Positions 1 to 8,364 of a DNA stretch of 64,000 nucleotides are shown piece by piece. Under the pieces are notes generated by a model. It searched no databases, was not told the origin of the DNA, and saw only the letters and a list, made by a program, of their open reading frames with translations. The stretch lies in contig JBAOHL010000003.1 of NCBI GenBank assembly GCA_037045045.1, forward strand, positions 605,624 through 669,623. The letters are read 5' to 3'. Source of the DNA: Phosphoribacter sp037045045. GTDB taxonomy: Bacteria; Actinomycetota; Actinomycetes; Actinomycetales; Dermatophilaceae. Within the stretch, counting starts at the first letter, position 1. The number at the start of each line of letters is the position of its first letter. The position numbers and the translations under genes were made by a program.

Positions 1-1083
1 CCAGCGGATCCCCGCGTCGATGAAGTCGTCGATGTCCCCGTCGAAGACGGCGGCGGGGTTGCCGACCTCGTGCTCGGTCCGCAGGTCCTTGACCATTTGG
101 TACGGCTGCAGGACGTATGAGCGCATCTGGTCGCCCCAGGAGGCCTTGATGTCGCCGGCGAGCTCCTTCTTCGCGGCGGCCTCTTCGGCCTTCTTCATCA
201 GCAACAGCCGCGACTGCAGCACCCGCAGGGCAGCGGCGCGGTTCTGGATCTGGGACTTCTCGTTCTGCATCGACACGACGATCCCGGTCGGTAGATGGGT
301 CATCCGGACCGCCGAGTCGGTGGTGTTGACCGACTGCCCGCCGGGGCCCGAGGACCGGAAGACGTCGACCTTCAGCTCGCCCTCGGCGATGTCGACGTGG
401 TCGGTCTGCTCGATGAGCGGCACGACCTCGACGGCGGCGAACGAGGTCTGCCGCCGCCCCTGGTTGTCGAACGGGCTGATCCGCACCAACCGGTGGGTGC
501 CCGCCTCGACGGCGAGGTTGCCGAACGCATAGGGCACCTTGACCTCGAAGGTCGCCGATTTGAGCCCGGCCTCTTCGGCATACGAGGTGTCGAGGACCTC
601 GGTCGGGTACCCGTGGCGCTCGGCCCAGCGCAGGTACATCCGCAGGAGCATCTCGGCGAAGTCCGCCGCGTCGACGCCGCCGGCGCCCGAGCGGATCGTC
701 ACGACCGCCTCCCGGGCGTCGTACTCACCGGAGAGCAGGGTGCGCACCTCGAGCTCGCCGACGTCCTTGCGCAGCACCGCGAGATCCCGCTCGGCCTCGA
801 GCATCGTCGCCTCGTCGGACTCCTCCTGGCCCAACTCGACGAGTGTCTCCAGGTCTTCGAGCCGCCCGCTCATGCCGACGACGCGATCGCGTTCGGCGGT
901 CGCGCGCGACAACGCCGAAGTGACCTGCTGGGCCCGTTCGGGGTCATCCCAGAGATTCGGGGCGCTCGCCTGCCGTTCGAGGTCGGCGATCTGCTCGCCG
1001 AGGGCAGGCAGGTTCGTCACCTCGCGCACCGTCTCCATGGTCGAACGCAGGTGCCTGATCTCCTCGGCGAAGTCGATGGCCAC
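1..1083 (-). CDS. prfB: Peptide chain release factor 2 (3' end off window)
   Basis: Class I release factor that reads UGA/UAA stop codons and triggers peptide hydrolysis on the ribosome. Reading the minus strand from GTG at 1083 gives 361 residues that run off the window edge, so only the last few of the usual 365-375 residues are missing. The codon-reading tripeptide SPF is at about residues 203-205 and the catalytic GGQ at 248-250, inside GPGGQSVNTTDSAVR. The N-terminal part is a helical, charged domain as in RF2. There is no in-frame TGA near the start, so the autoregulatory frameshift of many RF2 genes is absent. The oxidoreductase gene on the same strand ends 50 nt upstream. An alternative TTG start at 1092 is possible. 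Confidence 0.95.
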   Translation of the reverse strand, partial: MAIDFAEEIRHLRSTMETVREVTNLPALGEQIADLERQASAPNLWDDPERAQQVTSALSRATAERDRVVGMSGRLEDLETLVELGQEESDEATMLEAERDLAVLRKDVGELEVRTLLSGEYDAREAVVTIRSGAGGVDAADFAEMLLRMYLRWAERHGYPTEVLDTSYAEEAGLKSATFEVKVPYAFGNLAVEAGTHRLVRISPFDNQGRRQTSFAAVEVVPLIEQTDHVDIAEGELKVDVFRSSGPGGQSVNTTDSAVRMTHLPTGIVVSMQNEKSQIQNRAAALRVLQSRLLLMKKAEEAAAKKELAGDIKASWGDQMRSYVLQPYQMVKDLRTEHEVGNPAAVFDGDIDDFIDAGIRW

Positions 1084-1133
1084 GAGGATCAAGCCTACGG
1101 GAGCGCCGGTATGCCGCCGGCTCGTCGCTGCGG

Positions 1134-2918
1134 TCAGGGCGCCCGCAAGTGCGCCGCCAGCCGCAGCGCGAGGGCCGCCGTCGTCAGGCTGGGGTTGGCC
1201 GCCGGGGAGGCCGCGAACACCGAGTTGTCGCACGCGTAGAGGTTGTCGTAGGCGTGGAAGCGCAGGTTCTCGTCGAGCACGCCGGCCCCGCCCGCCCCGA
1301 CCCGCAGGGTGCCGACCTCGTGGGCCACTCCCCCGAGCTTGGCCGTCTGCAGGTCCAGCCCGCCCTCGCCGAGCACCGGCTGGGCACCGAGCCCGGTGAG
1401 CAGGGCGGCGGCGAGTTGGTCGGACTCGGCGAGCACAGCGGGGGGCGGGGGCGTCGGCAGGACGGTGACCTGCGCGTCGTCCGCAGGGTTCCCGCTGACC
1501 GTCAGGCCGTTGGCCGGGTTGAGGTCGGCGTAGTACATGAACACGAGTTCGCAGAGCATCCAGTCGGCCCGGGCGGCCCGTTCGAGGGCGAGGTGGGTCG
1601 GGTCGACGTACCGGCCCTGGTTGAAGTCGGCGCCGAGTTCGACGACGACGTCGAAGCCGTGGCTGGTGGCGGTCGCCTGCGGGTGGGCGAGCAGGACCTT
1701 CGCCGAGTCGGTCAGACTGGCGGCGGGAGATGCCGATGGCAACGTGAAGTGCCGGTAGCGGATCGTGTGGTCGGTCAAGCCCTTGCCGACGAGCCCGCTC
1801 GGGTCGGTCACGCCGCTCTGCAGGGCGATCTTCGCCGACTCGATGGTTCCGGCGGACAGCACGACGGTGTCCGCGCGAAACGAGCGGGCCCGGCGAGCCA
1901 CCATGTCCCACCCGGTGACACCGACGGCGCGTGCGGCGTTGTTCGGGTCGGTGTCGACGCGCCAGACGGCGGTGTTGAGGTTGACGGTCGGCAGGGCGTG
2001 CCCGGGATCGTCGAGCAGCCGGTCCTGCATGAGCAGGTCGGCGGTGGAGAACAGTCCGGTGGAGATCGCCAGCGAGGTCGATCCGCGGTATTGCACGGCG
2101 ACAGGGGCATCGGCGGCGGCGAACCCTGGAAGCAATGCCTCGAGCCGGGCCCGGGTGTCGGCCTGGTACTGGCTTGGTGGTGGCGGGGTCCGGTTGAGGG
2201 CGGCCTCGGCGCTGTCGTAGCCCCCGCCGAGCAGGTAGTCGCGGATGGGTGCCGGCCACGAGGCCAGTTCCCATTCCCGTTGTCTCGGGATGAGCCCGCC
2301 CCAGAACAGCGACCGGCCACCGAGGTTGAAGCCTTGCCCGCCGTCGAATGCCGAGCCCGGGGTGTTGACGAAGTTCGTCACCTTGAAGTCAGCCCACAAC
2401 GACCAGATGTGCTTGTCGAACTGGCCGACCTTGAGCCGCCGCGGGAGGTTGCCGACGTGCGTGGGGAACAGGTACGACCCGGCCTCGACGACGAGGACGT
2501 CCGCTCCGGCCGCGGCCAGGCGTGAAGCAAGCATCCCGCCGCCCATGCCCGAGCCGACGACGAGGACGTCGTAGACGTGGTCCGGGTCGAGGTTGCGCGG
2601 GAAGAACCGCTGGGCGATGGTCCCCCGCTCGGTGACCACCTCGGTGAGCGGCGGGAAGGCAACCTGGGCAGCGGCATACTCGTGCACTCCGGCGACGGCG
2701 TCCGGCGCGAGCCACAGGTTCGGCCCGGCCATCCAGCGCTCGGGAGCGAGGAGGAACTTGAACTCGATCCCGCCCGGGAAGGCCGCGTCGTCGAGCTCGA
2801 AGGTCCACGCGCCGTCCTCGTAGACCCCGCCACGATCGAGCTCCCAGTGCGGACCCCAGCGCAGCAGCACGACCTGGTTGGGTGCGAACTCCTCGGTGAC
2901 GAAGCGGATCACGGTCAT
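1134..2918 (-). CDS. GMC-family FAD oxidoreductase with N-terminal beta domain
   Basis: Flavin-dependent alcohol/sugar oxidase or dehydrogenase of the glucose-methanol-choline family; substrate unknown. 594 residues from ATG 2918, which has a GGGAGG ribosome site; upstream in-frame starts are less likely. Residues 1-90 look like a small beta-sandwich resembling carbohydrate-binding modules (spaced W/G residues, EFKFLLAPERWMAGPN); this is inference. The Rossmann FAD motif VGSGMGGGM is at about 121-129. The C-terminal GMC signature includes the catalytic-region histidine in GGVAHEVGT and the closing ASPAANPSLTTAALALRLA. No signal peptide is obvious. The palindromic operator at 3021-3040 lies about 100 nt upstream of the start and probably controls it. 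Confidence 0.88.
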   Translation of the reverse strand: MTVIRFVTEEFAPNQVVLLRWGPHWELDRGGVYEDGAWTFELDDAAFPGGIEFKFLLAPERWMAGPNLWLAPDAVAGVHEYAAAQVAFPPLTEVVTERGTIAQRFFPRNLDPDHVYDVLVVGSGMGGGMLASRLAAAGADVLVVEAGSYLFPTHVGNLPRRLKVGQFDKHIWSLWADFKVTNFVNTPGSAFDGGQGFNLGGRSLFWGGLIPRQREWELASWPAPIRDYLLGGGYDSAEAALNRTPPPPSQYQADTRARLEALLPGFAAADAPVAVQYRGSTSLAISTGLFSTADLLMQDRLLDDPGHALPTVNLNTAVWRVDTDPNNAARAVGVTGWDMVARRARSFRADTVVLSAGTIESAKIALQSGVTDPSGLVGKGLTDHTIRYRHFTLPSASPAASLTDSAKVLLAHPQATATSHGFDVVVELGADFNQGRYVDPTHLALERAARADWMLCELVFMYYADLNPANGLTVSGNPADDAQVTVLPTPPPPAVLAESDQLAAALLTGLGAQPVLGEGGLDLQTAKLGGVAHEVGTLRVGAGGAGVLDENLRFHAYDNLYACDNSVFAASPAANPSLTTAALALRLAAHLRAP

Positions 2919-2934
2919 GGGCGCCTCCCGAGCG

Positions 2935-3040
2935 TGTCCGACCGGTGCCGACCCTCGTCGGCCCGGTCTGGTATGCCGCCGCAGCGACGACGTGTCCGAT
3001 CCTGCCGTACCTCGCCTCGGTGTCGGATACGAGTCCGACA
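2935..3040. promoter_or_regulatory. Palindromic operator cluster upstream of GMC gene
   Basis: A perfect inverted repeat TGTCGGA-N6-TCCGACA lies at 3021-3040. Two further half-site-like copies, TGTCCGA, lie at 2935-2941 and about 2994-3000. Dyads of this size and spacing are typical of TetR-family operators. No regulator gene remains next to it; the adjacent stretch is transposon debris. Confidence 0.5.
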
Positions 3041-3134
3041 CAACTGCTCGTCAGGCGGCGAGATGTACGACGAGGGACATGGGGGTCAGCTCTGGGCCAG
3101 AGTCAGGAGTTCGTCCTCGGTCCATGCGCCCAGC

Positions 3135-3470
3135 CGCTCACGGCGGGCCATCGCCAAACCCCCATGCCGTGAGCGTGCCGGGGGCTCGGAACAAGGGGTT
3201 TGCTGTCGTTCCAGACGGTGATGAAGGCGCGGATCTTGGCGTTGATCTCGCGGACGGAGCCGAAGGTGCCGCGGTGGATGGCTTGGCGGTCGATGATCCG
3301 AACCAGATCTCGACGAGGTTGAGCCAGGATCCCGAGGCCGGGGTGAAGTGCACGTGGACGCGGGGTTTGACGGTAAGCCCAGTCGCGGACCTCGACGCAC
3401 TTGTGGGCGGCGTAGTTGTCCATCACTGCGACGCTTGCTCGCCGTGGCAGCGGCCAAGTAACGAGAACGC
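3135..3470 (-). pseudogene. IS630-family transposase C-terminal remnant
   Basis: Minus-strand translation shows the hallmarks of an IS630/DDE transposase C-terminal half: AVMDNYAAHKCVEVRDW (second catalytic Asp region), then HFTPASGSWLNLVEIWFG (third acidic residue region) and DRQAIHRGTFGSVREINAK. These pieces fall in two different frames with compensating frameshifts near 3370 and 3300, and the N-terminal half is missing, so the gene is dead. It is joined directly to other mobile-element debris. Confidence 0.8.
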
Positions 3471-3521
3471 CGACGGGCGGCCGCGGGACTCCCCTCGAAG
3501 GGAACCGGCCTCGCCGTCCAC

Positions 3522-3561
3522 ATCATTGAGGACCTGGCCGAATCATTGACGACCTGGCCGA
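3522..3561. repeat. 20-bp tandem duplication
   Basis: ATCATTGAGGACCTGGCCGA (3522-3541) is followed immediately by a copy with one mismatch (3542-3561). It lies between the IS630 and IS3 remnants and probably marks a rearrangement point. Confidence 0.75.
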
Positions 3562-3700
3562 ATCCAGGTCCAGACGCCCGGTCAGTGGGTCCGCTCCGGT
3601 CCCGGCCGTGAGGAACTGGCCGAGCTGCGCGAGCTCAAGCGACGCAACCAGCTGCTGGAGCAGGAGAACGATGTGTCTAGAGCAGGCGCGAAGTCCCGGT
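3562..3700 (+). pseudogene. IS3-type transposase OrfA remnant
   Basis: A short plus-strand frame reads WVRSGPGREELAELRELKRR followed by NQLLEQENDV. This is the heptad-repeat coiled coil that links the helix-turn-helix to the C terminus of IS3-family OrfA proteins. There is no start, no helix-turn-helix and no OrfB, so only a scrap remains. It sits beside the IS630 remnant; together they make the 3.1-3.7 kb stretch a mobile-element graveyard without intact genes. Confidence 0.6.
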
Positions 3701-3760
3701 TCGTCGGCAACGCGATTGGGGCCGCAGCGTCGCAGGCCCGTCGAAACGCCACTCCATGGG

Positions 3761-4153
3761 TCAGTCGGTTCGAGCCATGACGTTGACTTCCGCGGTGTGG
3801 TCGCCGGCGGCGAGCTTGGCGTCGCAGGTTGCGAGGGGTGCCGGTAGTGCTTCGGCCAGGGCGAGGTAAGAGGCGTCGTAGGTGGTGAACTGGTGGCGCA
3901 GCGCCCAGACGCGCTCGGACAGTGGGGCGAGTTCGTGGCGCGTGATGGTGAAGGAGAAGTAGTCGAGCCTGGCTTGGTCGGCGACCGTGGGGGTGAGTCT
4001 GTGGCCGAGCTCGAGGCCGCGCAGGGCGGAAAGGACTTCGACGTCCAGCAGGTGCGGAGCGTGCAGATCCCCGGCGAGAACGTCCAGGAACAGGGGGTCG
4101 GGGTCTCGGCCGACCAGGGCCTGGACCAGCGCTGAGGCATCAACGACGATCAC
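3761..4153 (-). CDS. vapC: VapC-like PIN-domain toxin
   Basis: PIN-domain ribonuclease, the toxin of a type II toxin-antitoxin pair, expected to cleave RNA unless bound by its antitoxin. 130 residues, the usual size. The four acidic metal ligands are visible: D5 (VVDASAL), E39 (LLDVEVLSALRG), D93 (TTYDASYLALAE) and D111 (ATCDAKLAA). It starts at GTG 4153, overlapping the antitoxin stop (GTGA), so the two are co-translated. The gene is intact although embedded beside transposase debris, as is common for mobile toxin-antitoxin modules. Confidence 0.88.
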   Translation of the reverse strand: MIVVDASALVQALVGRDPDPLFLDVLAGDLHAPHLLDVEVLSALRGLELGHRLTPTVADQARLDYFSFTITRHELAPLSERVWALRHQFTTYDASYLALAEALPAPLATCDAKLAAGDHTAEVNVMARTD

Positions 4154-4377
4154 CGTCGACCGGCTTGGACCGCGCGCAGGATGTCATCGACGGTGGGGCC
4201 CTCGGATCGGTCGCGGGAGCGCAGCCGGGCCACGATCTGGGCGTTGGTGGGTCGATTGGCGATCTTGCTCAGCTCGGCACCGATGTAGGCCGACAGTGAC
4301 TTGCCGTCGGCGGCGGCGCGCTCTTTGAGCGTCGCGGCCACGTCGTCTGGGACGTCGCGGATGTAGAGAGTCGCCAT
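4150..4377 (-). CDS. vapB: VapB/FitA-like antitoxin
   Basis: Antitoxin partner of the PIN toxin: DNA-binding N terminus for autoregulation and a C-terminal tail that neutralises the toxin. 75 residues from ATG 4377; six extra residues upstream are unlikely to be translated. The N terminus MATLYIRDVPDDVAATLKER is a ribbon-helix-helix typical of FitA/VapB-type proteins, followed by the usual GKSLSAYI segment and a variable acidic tail. Its stop overlaps the toxin start by 4 nt. Confidence 0.85.
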   Translation of the reverse strand: MATLYIRDVPDDVAATLKERAAADGKSLSAYIGAELSKIANRPTNAQIVARLRSRDRSEGPTVDDILRAVQAGRR

Positions 4378-4634
4378 GGCCCCGAAAGCTAGCACATTGC
4401 AAGCACATCAACTTTCAACTTTCAGCGCCCCCATCGACGCGAGTGGTTGAGGGGCCGGAGCCCGCGGGTGCGGCGATCCCGTCGGGGGCAGCCACAGAGC
4501 ATGGCTCGGCCGGTTGTCCACAGGTATGAGGGCGTTCGAGATGCGGGTTGGCCGGATCTCACTACCCTGGATGGAGTCGACGCCGAGGGGGCGCGGCATA
4601 CGAGGCGATTCGGTGGCCAGGGGAGGCCGACGTC
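4378..4634. promoter_or_regulatory. Intergenic region between vapB and the tad operon
   Basis: Divergent spacer of 257 nt. Directly upstream of vapB (minus strand) are two direct repeats ATGTGC five bases apart (complements at 4392-4397 and 4403-4408) and a repeated AACTTTC (about 4410-4423), reasonable sites for antitoxin autorepression. One copy of the genome-wide octamer (4594-4601) and the GGGGAGG ribosome site of cpaF (about 4619-4625) are also here. I see no gene. Confidence 0.4.
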
Positions 4635-5864
4635 ATGGTCGATGCGGTGCACCAGGTCGAGGACGAGGTCCGCGAACTGATCCGCCGCTCCGGGCTGGAC
4701 CCGACCCGCCACCCGCGCGAGATCGACCGGTTGGTGCGCGAGGCCGTGACCGACTACGACGAGCGCTCGCTCCTCGGCGGACTACCGGCGCTCACCAACC
4801 TCGACCAGACCGTCAAAGAGGTCCTCGACACGGTGGCCGGGTTCGGGCCCTTGCAGAAGTACTTCGACGATCCGGCGATCGAGGAGATCTGGATCAACGA
4901 ACCGAGCAAGGTGTTCGTGGCCCGCGGCGGAGCCACCGAGTTGACGACGACGATCCTCACCGCCGACGAGGTGCGCGACCTCGTCGAACGAATGCTGCGA
5001 GCCTCGGGCCGTCGGGTCGACCTGTCCAGCCCCTTCGTCGACGCGACGCTGCCCGACGGCTCGCGGCTGCACGTGGTCATCCCCGACATCACCCGTGACC
5101 ACTGGCACGTCAACGTGCGCAAATTCGTCGTCAAGGCCGATCACCTCGACGATCTCGTCCGCCTCGGCACGTTGACCCGGCCGGCGGCGGCGTTCCTCGA
5201 AGCTGCGGTCGTCTCCGGGCTCAACGTGCTCGTCGCCGGCGGGACCCAAGCCGGCAAGACGACGATGCTCAACTGTCTGTCCGCCGCGATCCCGGCGCAG
5301 GAGCGGGTCGTCACCTGCGAGGAGGTCTTCGAACTGAAGATCCCCCTGCGTGACGTGGCGAGCATGCAGTGCCGCCAGCCGAGTCTCGAGGGCACCGGGG
5401 AGGTGCCGCTGCGCCGACTCGTCAAGGAAGCCCTGCGGATGCGGCCCTCTCGGATCGTCGTCGGCGAGGTCCGCCAGGCCGAGAGCCTTGACCTGCTCAT
5501 CGCGCTGAACTCGGGCCTGCCAGGCATGTGCACCATCCACGCCAACTCCGCCCGCGAGGCCATCACGAAGATGTGCACCCTGCCGCTGCTGGCCGGCGAG
5601 AACGTCTCCGCGCGGTTCGTCGTCCCTACCGTGGCGGCGTCGATCGACCTCGTCGCCCACATCGCGCTGGAACGCGACGGCACCCGGCGGGTGCGCGAGA
5701 TCGTCGCGATCCCCGGGCGGGTCGAGCGCGACATCGTCGAAGTGGCCGACCTGTTCGTCACCCGCGACGGACGGCTGCGCCGAGCCGACGGATTCCCGCC
5801 GCACCCGGACCGTTTCGAGCGGGCCGGCTACGACCTCGTCCGGCTGTTGGCCCAGGAGCCGTGA
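4635..5864 (+). CDS. cpaF: Tad pilus assembly ATPase CpaF/TadA
   Basis: Secretion ATPase that powers assembly of Tad/Flp pili at the cytoplasmic face of the membrane. 409 residues from ATG 4635, chosen because of the GGGGAGG site 9 nt upstream. The Walker A loop GGTQAGKTT is at residues 202-210; most family members have a glycine-serine pair where this has Q-A. Further on are the Asp/His-box region, RIVVGEVRQAESLDLLIAL (Walker B) and the conserved GMCTIHANS. First gene of an operon of seven; its stop overlaps the tadB start by one base. Confidence 0.93.
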   Translation: MVDAVHQVEDEVRELIRRSGLDPTRHPREIDRLVREAVTDYDERSLLGGLPALTNLDQTVKEVLDTVAGFGPLQKYFDDPAIEEIWINEPSKVFVARGGATELTTTILTADEVRDLVERMLRASGRRVDLSSPFVDATLPDGSRLHVVIPDITRDHWHVNVRKFVVKADHLDDLVRLGTLTRPAAAFLEAAVVSGLNVLVAGGTQAGKTTMLNCLSAAIPAQERVVTCEEVFELKIPLRDVASMQCRQPSLEGTGEVPLRRLVKEALRMRPSRIVVGEVRQAESLDLLIALNSGLPGMCTIHANSAREAITKMCTLPLLAGENVSARFVVPTVAASIDLVAHIALERDGTRRVREIVAIPGRVERDIVEVADLFVTRDGRLRRADGFPPHPDRFERAGYDLVRLLAQEP

Positions 5865-6730
5865 TGAGGGCCCTGGCCATCGGCATGCTCCTCGGGGCGG
5901 GCGTCTTCTGCATCTACTGGTCGTTCTGGCCCCGCACCCCCCGCCCGCCGGCACGCGCGGGATACCGGCTGAGGGACCGAGTGGCCGACGAACTCGTGCA
6001 GGCCGGTATGCCGTCGACGACCCCGACGCAGCTCGTCGTCGCGAGCCTGCTGGCGTTCTCGCTCGTGCTCATGGGCACCGTGCCGCTGACCCGGGCGCTG
6101 CCGGTCTCGGCGGCCTTCGCGCTCTTTGCGGGATACGCACCGCGGGCGCTCGTGGCGGCCCGGGCCCGCCGACGCCGCCGCCACCTGCGCGACCTATGGC
6201 CGGACGCCGTCGACAACCTCACCTCGGCGGTGCGGGCCGGGCTCGCCTTGCCCGAGGCGCTGGCCCAGCTCGGGGTCCGCGGGCCCGAGGAACTGCGCCC
6301 GGCGTTCGCGGAGTTCGCCGAGGACTACCGCGCGTCCGGACGATTCCAAGACTGCCTCGACCGGCTCAAGGCTCGACTTAGCGACCCGGTCGCAGACCGG
6401 CTCGTCGAGTCGCTGCGGATTGCCCGCGACGTCGGCGGGTCAGACCTCGGGCGCGTCCTGCGCACCCTGTCGGCGTTCCTGCGCGACGACGCCCGCACCC
6501 GCGCCGAGCTGGAAACCCGCCAGGGCTGGACCGTCAACGCGGCGCGACTGGCCACCGCCGCGCCGTGGGTGGTCCTCGCGATGATGTCCGTCCAACGCGA
6601 CTCGCTCAAGGCCTACAGCTCCCCCACCGGGGCGCTGGTGCTGGCGGTCGGCGGCGTCGTGACGCTCGCGGCATACCGGATCATGCTCGCCGTGGGCCGG
6701 CTGCCCGAAGACGAACGAGTCCTGCGATGA
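5864..6730 (+). CDS. tadB: Tad pilus inner-membrane platform protein TadB
   Basis: Polytopic platform protein with a type II secretion F (T2SSF) domain that works with CpaF and TadC. 288 residues from ATG 5864. Hydrophobic segments near residues 1-20, 45-85, 225-245 and 255-275 flank a cytoplasmic T2SSF domain (LWPDAVDNLTSAVRAGLALP through RIARDVGGSDLGRVLRTLSA). It overlaps cpaF by one base and tadC by ATGA. Confidence 0.9.
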   Translation: MRALAIGMLLGAGVFCIYWSFWPRTPRPPARAGYRLRDRVADELVQAGMPSTTPTQLVVASLLAFSLVLMGTVPLTRALPVSAAFALFAGYAPRALVAARARRRRRHLRDLWPDAVDNLTSAVRAGLALPEALAQLGVRGPEELRPAFAEFAEDYRASGRFQDCLDRLKARLSDPVADRLVESLRIARDVGGSDLGRVLRTLSAFLRDDARTRAELETRQGWTVNAARLATAAPWVVLAMMSVQRDSLKAYSSPTGALVLAVGGVVTLAAYRIMLAVGRLPEDERVLR

Positions 6731-7674
6731 GCGGGTATGCCGCGACCGGCTGGTCCTGGCCCGGGGCGCTGCTCGGCCTCGTCTTCGCCCTCGGCGTGGC
6801 CCTCGTCGTCGTCGGCCTGCCACGCAACCGTCGCCCGGGGCTCACCGAGCGGCTCGGCCCCTACCTGCGCGACTCCGCCCCGCCGTCCCGACTGCTGGCC
6901 CGGCAGGCCACCGCCGGAGGACCGTTCGCCCGCGCCCTTGCCCCACTGGTGCGCGACCTGGGCGCACGAGTGGATCGGGTGCTCGGCGGCTCGGCGTCCG
7001 TGCGCAGTCGACTGATGCGCGCCGGCCGGCCCGGCGATGTCGAGGCGTTCCGGGCCGAACAGATCCTCTGGGGCGCCGTGGGCGCCGTCCTCGGGATCGT
7101 CGTCGGGATGCTCGCGGTCCTCACCCGCGGCTCCTCCCCTCCGGCCGTCGTCCTCGCCGTTGTGGCCGCATCCGCGAGCGGCATCCTCCTTCGCGACCAG
7201 TGGCTCACCCGCCAAGCACGCCGCCGTGAGACGCGGATGCTCGCCGAATTCCCCACCGTCGCAGAGCTTCTCGCGCTGGCGGTCGGCGCCGGCGAGGGCG
7301 CGACCGGGGCCCTGGATCGGGTCTGCCGCCTCTCCCACGGCGAGCTGTCCGCGGAACTTGCCCAGTGCCTGGCCGATGCCCGAGCCGGCGCCAACCTGCC
7401 CACCGCGCTGCAGGGCCTCGCCGACCGCACCGGCCTGCTCAGTCTCTCGAGATTCGTCGACGGCATGGTCGTCGCCGTGCAGCGGGGCACCCCGCTCGCC
7501 GAGGTGCTGCGCGCCCAGGCACAGGACGTGCGCGAGGCCGGCCGCCGCGCGGTGATGGAGGCCGGCGGTCGCAAGGAGATCGCGATGCTCGTCCCGGTGG
7601 TGTTTCTCGTCTTGCCGGTGACCGTCGTGTTCGCCGTCTATCCAGGTTTCGCGTTCCTCCGGTTGAGCCTCTGA
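6727..7674 (+). CDS. tadC: Tad pilus inner-membrane platform protein TadC
   Basis: Second T2SSF-domain platform protein. 315 residues from ATG 6727, overlapping the tadB stop. Transmembrane segments near residues 8-30, 118-150 and 290-312; the cytoplasmic domain contains EFPTVAELLALAVGAGEGA and VQRGTPLAEVLRAQAQDVRE, characteristic of TadC. The next gene follows after 41 nt with its own strong ribosome site, fitting higher expression of the pilin. Confidence 0.9.
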   Translation: MSGYAATGWSWPGALLGLVFALGVALVVVGLPRNRRPGLTERLGPYLRDSAPPSRLLARQATAGGPFARALAPLVRDLGARVDRVLGGSASVRSRLMRAGRPGDVEAFRAEQILWGAVGAVLGIVVGMLAVLTRGSSPPAVVLAVVAASASGILLRDQWLTRQARRRETRMLAEFPTVAELLALAVGAGEGATGALDRVCRLSHGELSAELAQCLADARAGANLPTALQGLADRTGLLSLSRFVDGMVVAVQRGTPLAEVLRAQAQDVREAGRRAVMEAGGRKEIAMLVPVVFLVLPVTVVFAVYPGFAFLRLSL

Positions 7675-7715
7675 GTGCTCGTCCACCCGCCCCGACTTCG
7701 ACTGAAGGAGAGCTC

Positions 7716-7931
7716 ATGATCAGATCCCTGGTTCGGGTACGCGCCCGAATGCGCGATCTCGCGACCGCTTGGACCGCCCGCCGAGTCTCGCCCGGCGACC
7801 GCGGGGACGTGCCCGGCTGGGTCCTCATCACCGTCATGACGGCCGGGATCGTCTCCGCGCTGTGGCTGTTCGCCGGCCCGGCGCTCATCGACCTGTTCAG
7901 CAAGGCGATCAACGGCGTCACCGGCAAGTGA
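7716..7931 (+). CDS. Small Flp-pilin-like membrane protein
   Basis: 71 residues from ATG 7716 with a GAAGGAG site. A basic, Arg-rich N terminus of about 30 residues is followed by one hydrophobic helix (WVLITVMTAGIVSALWLFAG), then a short tail. Size, topology and position directly after tadC match the Flp major pilin slot of actinobacterial tad loci, where a prepilin peptidase would cut before the helix. The usual Glu5-Tyr pair of Flp pilins is not evident, so pilin identity is inferred mainly from context. Confidence 0.7.
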   Translation: MIRSLVRVRARMRDLATAWTARRVSPGDRGDVPGWVLITVMTAGIVSALWLFAGPALIDLFSKAINGVTGK

Positions 7932-7935
7932 TCCG

Positions 7936-8364
7936 GTGAGCCCGGCCCGCGACACCCGCCTCCGGCGCCGGGGCCGGCCCCGCGACGAGGGATCGGCCGT
8001 CGCCGAGTTCGTCATGGTCTCGGCGCTCGTGTTGCTGCTGGGAGTCGGCGTCTTCCAACTCGGCCTGGTGCTGCACGTGCGCAACACCCTCATCGCCTGC
8101 GCCGCCGAGGGAGCCCGCGTCGGAGCCCGCGCCGACTCCACCACCGCGGCGGCCCGGGCCCGGACGACGACACTCATCGCGGCGTCGCTGTCGGCCGACT
8201 ACGCCCAGGACGTCGTCGTGCGATCGGGCACGGGACCGGACGGCATACCGGTCGTCGAGGTGAGCATCACCGCGCCCACTCCGGTCATCGGCCTGCTCGG
8301 TCCCTCGGACTCGATGACCGTCACCGGTCGCGCCTTCGACGAGCACCCCGTGGCCGCCCCGTGA
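7936..8364 (+). CDS. tadE: TadE-like minor pilin
   Basis: 142 residues from GTG 7936. An Arg-rich start is followed by DEGSAVAEFVMVSALVLLLG, the TadE signature (Gly, Ala, Glu, Phe before a hydrophobic helix), then an extracytoplasmic domain. TadE-type pseudopilins are thought to prime or cap the Tad pilus. It starts 4 nt after the pilin-like gene and overlaps the next gene by GTGA, so the three are translationally linked. Confidence 0.85.
   Translation: MSPARDTRLRRRGRPRDEGSAVAEFVMVSALVLLLGVGVFQLGLVLHVRNTLIACAAEGARVGARADSTTAAARARTTTLIAASLSADYAQDVVVRSGTGPDGIPVVEVSITAPTPVIGLLGPSDSMTVTGRAFDEHPVAAP

Noticed and set aside
1..1100. Programmed frameshift in prfB
   Set aside because: The frame is continuous from GTG 1083 through the SPF and GGQ motifs with no internal TGA.
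3086..3526. Intact IS630 transposase
   Set aside because: The catalytic pieces are in different frames and the N-terminal half is missing.
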